From Phylloscopus collybita (taxonomy: Eukaryota > Chordata > Aves > Passeriformes > Phylloscopidae), in assembly GCA_027886175.1 (NCBI GenBank), contig JAJNNQ010000024.1, forward strand, positions 9,594,001 through 9,658,000: a stretch of DNA of 64,000 nt, given 5' to 3'. Positions 1-11,336 of this stretch are shown piece after piece. The notes below the pieces were generated by a model, which did not search any database, had not been told where the DNA came from, and was given only the letters and a program-made list of their open reading frames with translations. A program made the translations under genes and the position numbers. Within the stretch, counting starts at the first letter, position 1, and the number at the start of each line of letters is the position of its first letter.

Positions 1-3000
1 CAAAGCAAGTCAGATAACTCATCCTCTGGCTCTGTTTTCCTCTTGACTGATGGTCTACACCAGGGGCCCAGGAAGACCTGCTCAGATTTTACTGTCTGTA
101 TCCTGACAACTGAACTTGGATGTAGTTCATTCCATTCTTTTCATTTTTACTTTAAAAAAAAGTTCCAGTGTTAAGATACAAACTTTTTTTTCACTACTGT
201 GGTTCAAAACACTTGAGTAGTTCCTTCAAAAGAACTTTGATTTTACTTTCTTTTTTGAAGCTGCTCATTTTGCCTTCATTCTTCTTAGGATAATAAGAAT
301 CGCTATTTTAAAGAAATGCAACAGAATCATTAGTTTACTGAAAGGGGAAAGTTTTATGGAGCTGTGTTTCTTCTTCCTGTAAGGCAATTTTTTTTTTTTT
401 TTTTTTTTGGAAAATGCTGAAATGAGTTATTTTGAATTTCTCATTTATATCAATTCTGGTTTGTCACTACATGTTAACATAGCAAAAATGAAACATTATT
501 GGTTTGAAAGATTTCAACATTCTCTGGGTTATTAGAGGTTGTTTTTTTTTAAATCCTGTCAGTGGAAAAAAATTGCGAACTAACCCTTGGTTCTTACAGG
601 GAGCTAAAACAAACTCAAAAATAATTCCATTTCCTGTCTAGCTGTGGATTTCTTGAGACAGGGAAGCTTAAAAATGCTGGCTTAGGACAGTCTACAATTT
701 CAGCCAAACCCTTCTGGCTTTATACAAATGCAAATACCATTGAAATCCTGATCTTGGTTGGCGGCCTCTAAGCAGAGTTTTCATTCAAAATCTAGGTCTG
801 CACAGCTCCCAGACTCTAATGATGTGAAGGCTGCTTGGATCCATATCTCTGTGTTTTAGGCTTCCCTTCAAATTGAACTGAATCATAGTCTGTAATAAGG
901 CATCAAGGACAACAGGGAAGCAGATGTGTCTAACAGCAAATCTGTAGAAACTCAGTAGGTTTATTTCTGAAGCAAAACACTATAGCAGGTAAATTTTTTC
1001 ATTCTCTTAAGCAAGAGTTCAAATTTTAACATAATACTTATTTCCTTGTGGAAATACGTCAGTATGACTTTATGTTAAAGTCAGTATGAACTCGGCAATT
1101 ATAAGTCACACATTTGTCAATTATACCCAGCACTTAGTGACATAGAGCATAACTTTTAAAACATTTTTAAGTGCTCAGAATATGTTTTCACTTAGAGCTG
1201 GAAAATGGGATCTTAATGTTACTAAATTTGAATCATGTTCATAAATAGTTTTGTCCCAGTTCTTAGTATCACATCAAACTGATTATGTGAGGGTAGTTCA
1301 TGAAGGGGTCATCAAAGGTACAGAAACATTAGAGCAGACTCTCTACTTCCAGGACATTACAAATTCCCTGGTATTTTAATCTCAGATTTCTCCCAATTCT
1401 TTGCTGTTACCAAACTGTTCATAATATTTTACCCTTCTGTTCTAAAAAGGCATCTGAAATTCTATGAACCCTATAAATACCTATAAATCTGGTACATAAA
1501 CTTATAAAATGCTGTCCGTAACAGTTTAGTGGCTATTTTTAAGCAATCCCAACCTTCATTACAAATCAGACTTTGCAAGTGTTTTCTTTTTGGGGCTGTT
1601 TTCCTGTTTGAGCCCTGCAATTCACAACTCACTAATTCCTTATCATACCTGACAGTTGAAGGATTGGTGGCTGCCCTTTTTTTTTTTTTTTTTTTTTTGT
1701 ACAGTTTTAATATAGCTCATTTAAAGAGGCATTTGAGACGGAATATGGAAAAACTATTTCATTTTTTCATTGCAGCTGCATCTGGCTATGGTAGTTGACC
1801 TTTACTTGAATGTAAAAATAAATGCTAGTTTGTCAAAACTAAAACATAGATTATTTCTCTATTTCTTTCTAAATTACCAATAGAGGTCTTTGATAAAGAG
1901 TCACAGCACTTGAACACAAAATGACTTTGCACATCAGGACAATAGGAAAGCAAAATATTTGTTCATATATATCAGTAGCACATAGGCATTTCATCTGTTG
2001 GCCGCGGTGTGTGGATTTTCTAAAAAAATAGAAATTCAGTGATATTTACAGGCCTGCTGACATTCATTATTCACTTTTATAGATGTTTTCTTTATTTATT
2101 TTTAATACATTTCCTGTTATGAGCATATCTGCTAAATGCATTGACAAAATATCTGTAGCTGAAAGGTGCACAAGCAAGAAAGCAGTCAACATGAAGAAAA
2201 ATCTTGAGAGAGATATGTAAATATATGGCAGCATCTAATAGGTTCTCTTTGCTACCTGGATATTTATTATACCTTTATTTCACAAATATTTGGCTTTTCT
2301 GGTTTTAAGAATTTGGTTGGGGTTTTTTTCTGCCTTTCATTGTTTTCTAGGTTGGTTATTTTCTTATTGCTATTGTCCCAGCTGATCATTGTGGTCATTT
2401 AATTTATTGTTTACATGTATTCTAAGAGGTACAGAGATGATTATCTGTTATGGCATGCAGTGAGGGTTGCTTTGGTGTTTTCTGCCCTGGGTAGAAAGCT
2501 CACATTTTCTGTTTCTCACCCTACCCCATGATTCTTGTATCATAACTCGGTTCGATAACTGAGTGATAGTCCCCAGTTGTGTGCATCTTATCTTAATAAT
2601 TTCCTATGTTCAGTCCATAAAAACTAATGGAAAACCCCCCCCCTTGTTTACCAGTAGAATAATTCTGACCAAACAGATCTGTTTGGATTCCAAGTAGTGC
2701 ACAGAAGTGCTCTTCTGCCCTCATGCCTTCATCATAGTAGCTCACGTTGCAATCACAGCAAGGATTTGCAGTGACGATTTCTCTTTGACAGAAACAAGCC
2801 ACAGAACTGGCATTAGGAGAACAAAATACACTCTGTACTCCCCAATTCCAGTCACAGCATGGAAAACACTCAGCCTGTGCAAACCAAGTAATATCAGTAT
2901 TAAAATAATCCTTTTGAGTCAGATACATAGCTAAATGACAAGTAATCTCTTGCTGCTAAGCTTACTCAGAATCATTCAGATTTGTGCCTAGTGATGAATA

Positions 3001-4279
3001 AATATTATGTATTAATGTCAAACTATGCAAGCAGGACAAGCTTGTAGCTTCTCTACACCTCTTTGATCTCAGATTTTTTTTTTTTTTTTTTTGGTCTTGT
3101 CTAGGTCTGTCTCTTGTCTACAAATCTCTTGGGGTCAGAGACTCTGCTGCTCAGATATTGTCTATCTGCTTTGGTGTGGGATCACCCTGAGGCTCAAGTT
3201 ACTGGAGCTAATAGCATTATCACATAGTTCAGGAAAAATGTTTCCCTCCCAAACGATGTTGAACTATTAGAGCTGTTATCCTGTGTACTTTCTCACTTGT
3301 ATAAGTCACCTAGCAGAGATAGCAAAGCAGTCTTAGAAGAAAATCCTCTACTTAGTTTCAGCAGAACTTGAGCTCCTGTGGATTATCACTAATTACTGGT
3401 GGTGATGATTACGTTACATTTTGACATTTTGGTATTTTGACTTTTTTTTTAATCTAATGATCATGGAAACAAAATTATTTCATCCCTAGTGAATGCTTGA
3501 AGAATGCCTATTCTGCTTTTACTTTCTAGGCTTATGGCACTTCTGTATTAACATAGGGAGACTTTTGTAGCTTATACACTGTTCTGAAGCTAAAATAGAG
3601 TCTAATAACATTAATAAATCTTGTTTCAAAGGACATAGATTTGGGCATTTTGAAATACTGAATTATTTTTAGCTGTTTTGTGAAGGCCTGATACCCTCAA
3701 TTATACAGACAAAACAGCACAGAAGTAAAATTGAAGTAAAATATATCTTTATAAGTCTGGGGAATTTGAACCAAATTCTTCATCTCTGGTAGTATTGAAT
3801 GAAGTATTCCAAGTGGGAATGGTCGTGGAAAGATAGCTGCATAAAGTAGGGAAAATCGGAACATTATGTGTTAGTGAACTTTTAGTGAAAGTTCTGTTTA
3901 ATGCTCTGTTGCATAATTACAAAATGCCCAGGAGCTCCTGTCATCTGGCAGCCTGGAAGCCTTACACACCATGAGCAACCAGCACCATCCATGCCACTTG
4001 AACTTGCCTGGAGAGAATGGGGCTGAGTACAGCCACAGCCTAGAAGATCAGTGCTCAGGTGGCTCTTTAAATGTGTCCAGCTTTCCCTTTCCAGCAGCAA
4101 CAGGGTGCAGGAGTACAAGGTTTGTGTGTTGGTGCCCTGAGCCTGGCTGTCCTGGAGGGGCTTGGCTTCTGTTCTGAGGTGCACAGGGTAGGCAGGGATA
4201 AAAGCAGCAGAGCACTCAACCTACAGCTTAATTATCCTGTCAGAAATAGGGGGGTAGGTGTATGGGGGGATTTAGCTGT
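1..4279. other. AT-rich noncoding tract, no gene seen
   Basis: This is unique-looking AT-rich DNA with frequent stops on both strands. It holds homopolymers T21 (388-408), T22 (1677-1698), C9 (2635-2643) and T19 (3074-3092). The open frame at 1529-1798 includes a phenylalanine run made by the T22 tract. The minus-strand frame at 2593-2928 (111 codons, rich in cysteine) matches no family I recognise and has no convincing splice or promoter context. I assign neither a product. Confidence 0.7.
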
Positions 4280-4284
4280 GTGGG

Positions 4285-5064
4285 TGTCTTGGGTTATGGA
4301 ACCAAAAATGTGTATTCTATTTCATTTGCTGAAAGCAGTTAGGGAGATGTTTTTCTTTATCTTTTGTAACTCTGGGAGGAGAGGGACGGGTGCCTTCTGA
4401 TAATGGGCCAGCTGTTAAAACCAGGTGGGGCAGTGTTTCTTATCTCTTTCACCACCTGTCCTCCCTCCAGGGGAATATTTTCTGCTAATGGACCATTAAG
4501 ACACCCCTAAAAGCACACATCCCCAAAGCAGAACATCCACATTCCATCATCCTATTGTGAGATGCTCCACCCAGTGTGGGGAGCCAGCCATTCCTACCTG
4601 GATAAAAACTGAGACACAGGAACACCAGGTATCTAGCTTCACCTGATTCCTGGAGGAAGACTGGACCCCTTCTCACCACCACTGGATCCCTTTTACCACC
4701 ACTGGATCCCTTTTCTACAGGATCATCTCTACTTCAACAGAACCACATCTGCCACTCCAGGAGGACTCACTTTGGGACTGCTTCCAACACCCTGACCAAC
4801 AGGGTGTCAGGTTGTAGCTCTGACTCTGTCAGGGTTTTCCAAAATTGTTGTTTGTTTGTTTGCTTGCTTGGTTGGTTTTGTTTCCTACTACATTTGTATT
4901 GTTAATATTCCTAGTAAAGAGCTGTTATTCCTATTCCCAAATCTTTGCCTGAAAGCCCTTAACTGCAAAATTATAATTTGGCAGGGGGTGAGGGGTTTAC
5001 ATTCTCCATTCCAAGGGAAACTCCAGCTTTCCCTGGCAAATACCTGTCTTTCCAAACCAAGACA
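4285..5064 (+). mobile_element. Solo LTR, ERVL-type (LTR-A)
   Basis: This is a complete solo long terminal repeat of an endogenous retrovirus, left after recombination removed the viral interior. It starts TGTCTTGG and ends CCAAGACA, an 8-bp inverted terminus of the TG...CA type. It is flanked by a perfect 5-bp target-site duplication, GTGGG, at 4280-4284 and 5065-5069. Five-base duplications are the habit of class III (ERVL-like) elements. Orientation is set by a likely AGTAAA poly(A) signal at 4913-4918 followed by a GT/T-rich stretch, so this is less certain than the boundaries. A second copy of the family lies at 38388-39157 on the same strand and aligns along the full length, with indels. 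No internal viral genes remain. Confidence 0.88.
4675..4714 (+). repeat. 20-bp tandem duplication inside LTR-A
   Basis: The 20-base unit ACCACCACTGGATCCCTTTT occurs twice in a row. LTR-B has a single, diverged copy at the matching place, so this duplication is private to LTR-A or was lost in LTR-B. Confidence 0.85.
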
Positions 5065-5747
5065 GTGGGGTCCCATTAATGTCAGCATCATGTGGCTGAA
5101 CCCCCTCTATTTTATTTCAAATATTTACCCTGCAGTGAGCCATTGAGTCTGGTGATATGGTTGTACTGACTTCTGCTCCCTCATTCTTGCTGGTGCAGTT
5201 CTATGGTTCTTTGTCCCACAGTATTATTTTAAGTGATTGAAATTACTATGTTATTAGCAGAATAATGGCACTGTCATAATTTTCTTTATGGATTCTGACT
5301 TTCAAGTTTCATAACCCAGCTGTAAAAATTTGCTCCAGGCACAGGTTTGGTGTATTGTAGGAAGTAATAGTCTCATGTTTTCTACAAATGAGTTGAACTG
5401 GAAGTTTTCCATAGATGGATAAACATTAGTCTAGTGAGAGGTGATGAAGGCAGAGGAGGTTTGTATATCTTCTTACTTTTTCCCACTTACCTGCAACTTA
5501 GACACAAATGTGAGATAAGCCACTACAAGTGAATTTCCAGAACACTGCATTAACTGCAGGGATCTCCACTGCATTTTGTATCCCAGTCCCTTTAACTCCT
5601 CCTAGGGAAAGAGCTGATACAAACTCAGCAAAGTGTTTCTGTGCCCTTGAACATCTTAGCAGCAATATCAAAGAACCTCTTTGCACTTACAGTGGCTATT
5701 TCTTCTCTGCTGAAAGGGGGACATGTGAATATATCCCACACCAAGCT

Positions 5748-5879
5748 AAAAAGAGAAGAGAAGGGAGCAACAATAGAATCAGGATGTGAAAGAGAAAGGA
5801 TGAGAAAGGGAGAAGGGAAGGCAGAAGGGAAAGAGGAAAAGTCTGAGCAAAAGAGCAAGAGCAAGGGAAAGGAAGAAAC
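5748..5879 (+). repeat. Polypurine-rich tract
   Basis: About 130 bases are almost entirely A and G on the plus strand (AAAGAGAAGAG, GAAAGAGAAAGGATGAGAAA and similar), with scattered pyrimidines. It is an imperfect low-complexity tract, and the Lys/Glu-rich open frame across it is a by-product. Confidence 0.75.
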
Positions 5880-7436
5880 TTCTCTTATCCATAAGGTTTA
5901 AAGGCATCACTGCAATGTACTGGAGGAGTCAAGGTCTAACCCAGTTAGCAGAGACCCTGTCACTTCTGGATTCTTCATTTAAGAGGCAATTACAGAAAAT
6001 GTCCCAATGGGTTGTTGTGCCTCATGCACCTCCATGGCCCCGCTGCCCTCCAGCCCTGCTCCCCCAGGTCCTCTGAAGGGAGGACTGAAGCAATCCCAGT
6101 ACTGCAGCAGCAAATTGCAGGGGAAATTCTCAGTTTCTTATTCTCCTGAACTAAGAGGGAAGCTATGCTTGCTGCTTCCAGAGAATGGGACAAAAAGGGT
6201 TTCTGCTCCTTTTCTGGAGGGGAAGTTTTCTTTTGCTTCTTATGTGCAGACTAATGCAGGGCGTAACTAATTGATAATTGCTGCAGCCTGAGATGAGCTG
6301 GTGGATGTTTAGCAGAGGAACAAGAAAATAGGAATGAAGATCTGTTTTAAGACTTTGTTTACGTTGAAGATCCAATCCTTTACCCTGGAAATTGCATTTT
6401 AAGGTGTATCTTACGGAACAAATGAGGACTGGACTGACTGAAAACTGTGAAACAAGGCTTGCAGAAGGGCCCAGGATTTTTTTTACTTTAAGACATCTGT
6501 CTGAATGTCTTTAAAAGCAGGCCAGTTTTCCCTGTGTTTCCAAAAGTCACACATTACTAAGTCTATTAAGGCACTGTAAGTATATGTATGAGCATGTTTT
6601 TGTCACGGCTTTTAATTTGTTTACTCTTATTTATCAGAACTTTTCACTGTCTTACTGTCATTTCTAGCAGCATATTACCACTAACTGCCTTGTAGCTGAA
6701 TTTTTCAGCTTCCATGCTGAGCAGAATCAGTTCTGCTTTCAGGCAAAGCTTTTCCACGCTGATTGACAGGAATGGATGGCAAGCAAAGTTCCAATTGAGA
6801 GCTGCAGGAGCCATTAAAATGGTCATGCTGATTGTTATTTTGAATTACTAATAATGCAAAGATTTGTGTTTCATTGCTGCACTGATGGGTGGGCTTTGGG
6901 GAGCTATCACAGCACTGAAATCCCTTAGTGGTACTGCCCTGCATCCAGAGCTGAAAGATGTTTCCTTCCTCTGAGGGGCAGACAAGATAAGGGAGTTGAA
7001 AACGTTTATGTGACTCATTATCCAAAGGAGAAATTAATGCTTTGCAAAGCTAAAAATTTCCCTCTAAGAACTGGAAGCTTAGTGCCAATTTGTGTACCAT
7101 GGAAATTTTAAGGAGATTTGCCTCTTTGGGTTTTCAAGACTGATGAGCTTAACACTCTGAATCCCAAATAGGGAGCTGGGTTTGGGGTTTTTTGCCATAT
7201 TTGCAGTAAGTAATGAGGATACGAGGGCACAAACCTTGACAAACTAGTCTAGTACTGCATGAGATATGCACTGTGATTCTGAAGTGATAAAGACATTGGA
7301 ATTGGAAGACATCTCTGTCTCTTTGCAAGTGCTTTGGATCTACATTTTAATACTCTAAATCATGTATTTGACTGTGCAGTACTTAGAAGTGAGATTGTGA
7401 TGAAGAAGAGTCTATCACATTTAGATATACCTAATT

Positions 7437-7468
7437 AAAAAAAAAAAAAAAAGAGAGAGAGAGAGAGA
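7437..7468 (+). repeat. A16 followed by (GA)8 microsatellite
   Basis: Sixteen A residues run directly into eight GA dinucleotides. The length is likely to vary between individuals. Confidence 0.95.
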
Positions 7469-8200
7469 TGATATACCCTGAAAGGTCACTATCTTTAGAA
7501 GTCCCCAGCCATGAGCATCTCTAGTTTTTGCTTAGATCAAGAAACAACTTTGTTGGTAGAGGTTGTACTGGAAAAAAAATTTGCAGTCAATAATACATTA
7601 CTGACCTGCAGGAAAAGGGTCAGTTCTGTTGTCCCACCCTTTCTCAAATGAACCCAAGTAAACCATACACACACAGAGTACCATTTGATGCTGAAGAAAA
7701 CACCTGACCTCTACTTCAGCTATCTGTATTTGGAATATTTTACACTTCTGTCTTCATAGAGAAAACGAAGAAAGAAATAAACAAACAATTGATCTGACAA
7801 ATACGAAATTTAACCTTCCTGTGACCACAGACAATCCGAAAATCACAGTCAGATGTTATTGCCCCCATCAGGGAGAGAACAGAGATACTGTTGGCTTAAT
7901 GACCCATAACCATATACCTATTTCACAGCTATGTAGCTTCTAGCACTCTGTTTGGCTGGAGAGATCTCATCTGAATAATGACTGCACAGCCATTTCTGCC
8001 AAACCACAGTGCTTCTGCGTCTCTCCTCGCTCTGGTTTTTCCACATGATGTGCCCACCCCACCATCGCTCCTCTGTGCTCTGCTGCATCCATCATCGTGC
8101 CTGTCTACTGCTTCTGCTGCTATTTAATTATGGAAGAGTAGTAGTATGCTGGAGCTCTATAATGGAACAGGAAGGCACTTAACCTGTCCCCACAAAGGGG

Positions 8201-8245
<45 letters not shown>
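8201..8245 (+). repeat. A45 homopolymer
   Basis: Forty-five uninterrupted A residues lie between GGGG and GGGTG. This is the longest homopolymer in the window. The sequence upstream shows no recognisable retrocopy or SINE body, so it is called a simple repeat. The exact length may be unreliable in any assembly. Confidence 0.95.
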
Positions 8246-8248
<3 letters not shown>

Positions 8249-11200
8249 TGAAGTGATGTATTGAGTAAAGGGGCAACAGGAAATTGTCAGAGCAGAAATG
8301 AGGTTAAAAATCCTGGAACAGAGGTTTGTTGCCAGGATATGGCTGGGGAATTTTACTGGTGGTAGAAAGTCAGAGCCACATAAATATTCAATAAGCAATG
8401 CAGAGATGAAAGAAAGAATAATGTTTTCAGTAGTTACTTATAAGTTTGGCTCTTAGCAATCTTTCAGTCCAAAATGCAGCACTCCCCAATAGGCAGAGTA
8501 GGATGCTGAGCAGTTGCTCAGATGCAGTTTGGGGAATATAAAAAAATCAGGAATGTTGGAGTTGCCATCCCTTTTACCTTCCCTGGAGCTTCCAATACTG
8601 TCTTTGTGTCACAAAAGCATGTTGTTCTTCTCCTAAAGAAACAGATCTCCTTTTTAACACAAAGCTTGCAAAGATGTCCCTGTTATGAAAGGGAGAAGTT
8701 ATTTTATGTTCTGCCTGGGAAAAGCCTTTCCTGAGCTCTGACACTGTGACAGCTAGCTGTCTTGGAGCTGGTATTTTAACTTTATTTCTTCCATTAATCG
8801 AGCAACAGCTACCCACAGACTCATTTCACCTTTGGGTTGCACTTGTTTATAAGCTATTTATTTCCCTGGCTTTTTGTTCTCCCTCTGCTTTCTCTCCCCT
8901 TTGCACTGCAGTTTGCTCCAGCTGGCTCCTGGGCCAGTGAAAAAATCTCTGTCAAAAGAGTAAATTGGTAGTCTCAGCTACTACTCTGAGCTCCTCTTGA
9001 GAAGATGATGTAGGATTCCTTGGTCCATGAACTGAAATGAACCTAAAGCAGAGGAATATGTTGCCATAAGAAAAATAAAGAAGCACACATAAATGAGCAA
9101 AGTAACAATGAAAGATGAAATAATAGCTGTAAGGCTGGGAACATAATCAGCCTCCAGAGAATGTTGGATTTTTAGTCATCACTACATTGCTAACAACATT
9201 GCAACAACTTTCAATGGAGGTTGCTAAGAGAAAGGTTTTTGGGATGCTGTATGAGTATGTTGTAGCTGGCATAAGGGAGACCTGCTAGAAGACATTTTGA
9301 AAGGAAACTGGAATTATTCTTTTCCCTCTGCCATCCTCACTCTTTTATATATTTCACTTTTTCCATTTTTATTTTCCATTATACTATGCTCTTCCTCCTT
9401 ACTTTCCTTGCCAACCCTCATTACAGTCCAGTTTTTTGTTTTTGTAATGAGCCCAGTAAATCCTTTTCACATATAAAATCATACTCAGTACAAATCATTC
9501 TGAATGAGAGAAGCAGCTACTGAGCTTTTACAAATCATTTTGATCCCAGATCTGCCAGGTGCCAACCACCCTATTCTCTTATTTATCTTGCTTAAAAGCC
9601 CACAGAATTAATAGTAGCTGAGATTATATAGACCAAAGAGCATGCAAGGAGCTATTTTCACTCCAGAGCTAAATGTGTTCTAGTCTGTACCTGCATTGCC
9701 AACACAATAAGCTATGCAAGCAGGTATGTGTACGTGTAAAAAGGAACAGAAAAACTGCAGCACAATGACAAGTAAGCCTCCAGATCGGAGTGGTATCATT
9801 GAGCTGTTGTTGAGCAGCAATATTCTCCTGCCTGTGAAAAGAATGATTTGTGTCTTGGACCCTGTCCCAGCAGATCAGCACATCCATGGTAAATCCTGGT
9901 ACATACTCTGGGGCATTTGCAGGATCGTGGGGTTTCCCACTGTGCCAGGCTGGCCAGCGTTGCATGACAAATCATGAAACTCCAGCTGTGACAATTATGG
10001 GCTTAGTCAAACTGTCAATCCAGCCCTGAAAGACACCTGCTGGTAGAAGTAACCTTGACAAATATTTGTTCTAAATGTGGTAATGTTTGCAGTCTGCAGT
10101 AGATGGACTCCCGTGGCCAGGTGCTCACGAAGCCTCTCCCACTGACACGACACACTGCTCCTATTAGTGTTTGGAAAGCACCCATACTCAGCAGACACCG
10201 TGTGTGATGTGATGCTCACATTTCTTGACAATTCTTGACTTTTGAGTTCAAAGACCCTTCAGTGAGGGGTAGAATGAACACTGTTATTATGCTGAACTGA
10301 ATGTACCATTTTCGTAATTGAAGCTCCACAAGAGTCCATGTTCTGTTTGAAATCCAACTTCAATTAACATAACATAGTTAATTTTCATGCTCTGTGAAGT
10401 TCTTAGTATTATTTTTCCTTTCTTACAGCTAAATTAATTTTAAATATATTCCAGATTTACTAGGACTTCATTTTTAATAAATACATTAATTTTTAAGAAT
10501 GTGGAAGTGCAATTGTTTGCATATGCCTTTCTACTAATAGGAATAAAGATGAAGAACCGTCTTTTAAATAAAGAAAAGGAAATGGAATAGCTACAGCATA
10601 CAACATAAAGGAATTCTGTTTTGGAGGTTCTAATGCCTGGAGTCTCTTTTTAAAATGTCAGTGAGAAAAATCAGGTTCAATATCTTACATTCAGTTCACT
10701 TAGCTAGCCAATTTTTCTTAACCAAAAGTTACTTATCTTTTTTCAGGAAAAATTAACAAAGCTTTTAATATTTTTAATTTGGTGGATTTTGTGTAAGATT
10801 AAACTAAAAAAGGATAATTTAATCTTCTTTTTTATGCTTTCTTGATTTCTCTTTTTAGATCTGTTTCTTTTTTACCCATAGCAGTAGAAATAAGAAAGTG
10901 AAAGACAAAGCAATCAAATATATATGTTTCAATATAATAATGGACATTTTATACCTATTGAAAATGTTTTCAAAGCAGTCATGATTTTTTATGCTTACTT
11001 ATGTTCTTGACTCATCCTTCTTCCAGGGTTACTATCCCCACCAATTGCAGTTTTGTCATTTCAGACATGGCTTACAGTGCTTCCTGCATGCTCAGATTTT
11101 TATCTCTGTTTCTATTTTTTTTTCCTAATTCCAAGAGGTGTCGGTATATTATCATGATTCTGTCGAATATATGGAAGTTTTTCGTAGCAATCTGAAGAAA

Positions 11201-11291
11201 TTAAAATTTGCTCTGAATGTGAGAATGGTCAGTGAAACTGATATCATTATTATCAGATTATTACATCTTGTAAGGAAGAACATAACACAGG
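8246..11291. other. Noncoding tract, nothing specific seen
   Basis: This is unique AT-rich DNA with short overlapping frames on both strands (for example 8522-8940 and 9669-9977) and no recognisable domains, RNA genes or mobile elements. From 10.3 to 11.1 kb it becomes strongly AT-rich. Confidence 0.6.
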
Positions 11292-11336
11292 ATATATATA
11301 TATATTATATATATATTATATATATTATATATATAT
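11292..11336 (+). repeat. (AT)n microsatellite
   Basis: About 45 bases of alternating A and T carry regular ATTAT interruptions. The strand is largely self-complementary and can extrude as a cruciform. Confidence 0.95.

Larger units (their letters stand above)
5070..8200. other. Noncoding tract with simple repeats
   Basis: This is unique AT-rich DNA apart from the purine tract and the A/GA microsatellite listed separately. Many short frames overlap on both strands around 5.5-6.4 kb, but none shows a recognisable domain. A short phrase near 5200-5215 recalls the 3' end of CR1, but it is too short to call. Confidence 0.6.

Noticed and set aside
2545..2564. ACTCGGTT-CGAT-AACTGAGT stem, like a tRNA T-arm
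   Set aside because: No acceptor stem, D-arm or anticodon arm can be drawn around it, and the stem contains a G-T pair. It is a chance hairpin.
2593..2928. Cysteine-rich 111-codon minus-strand frame
   Set aside because: No signal peptide or known cysteine framework could be made out, and no splice or promoter context supports it.
4856..5146. Open frame at the end of LTR-A
   Set aside because: It runs across the LTR boundary and target duplication. A similar frame occurs in LTR-B, so it reflects shared repeat sequence.
8120..8398. Minus-strand frame with a long phenylalanine run
   Set aside because: It is created by the A45 homopolymer read on the other strand.
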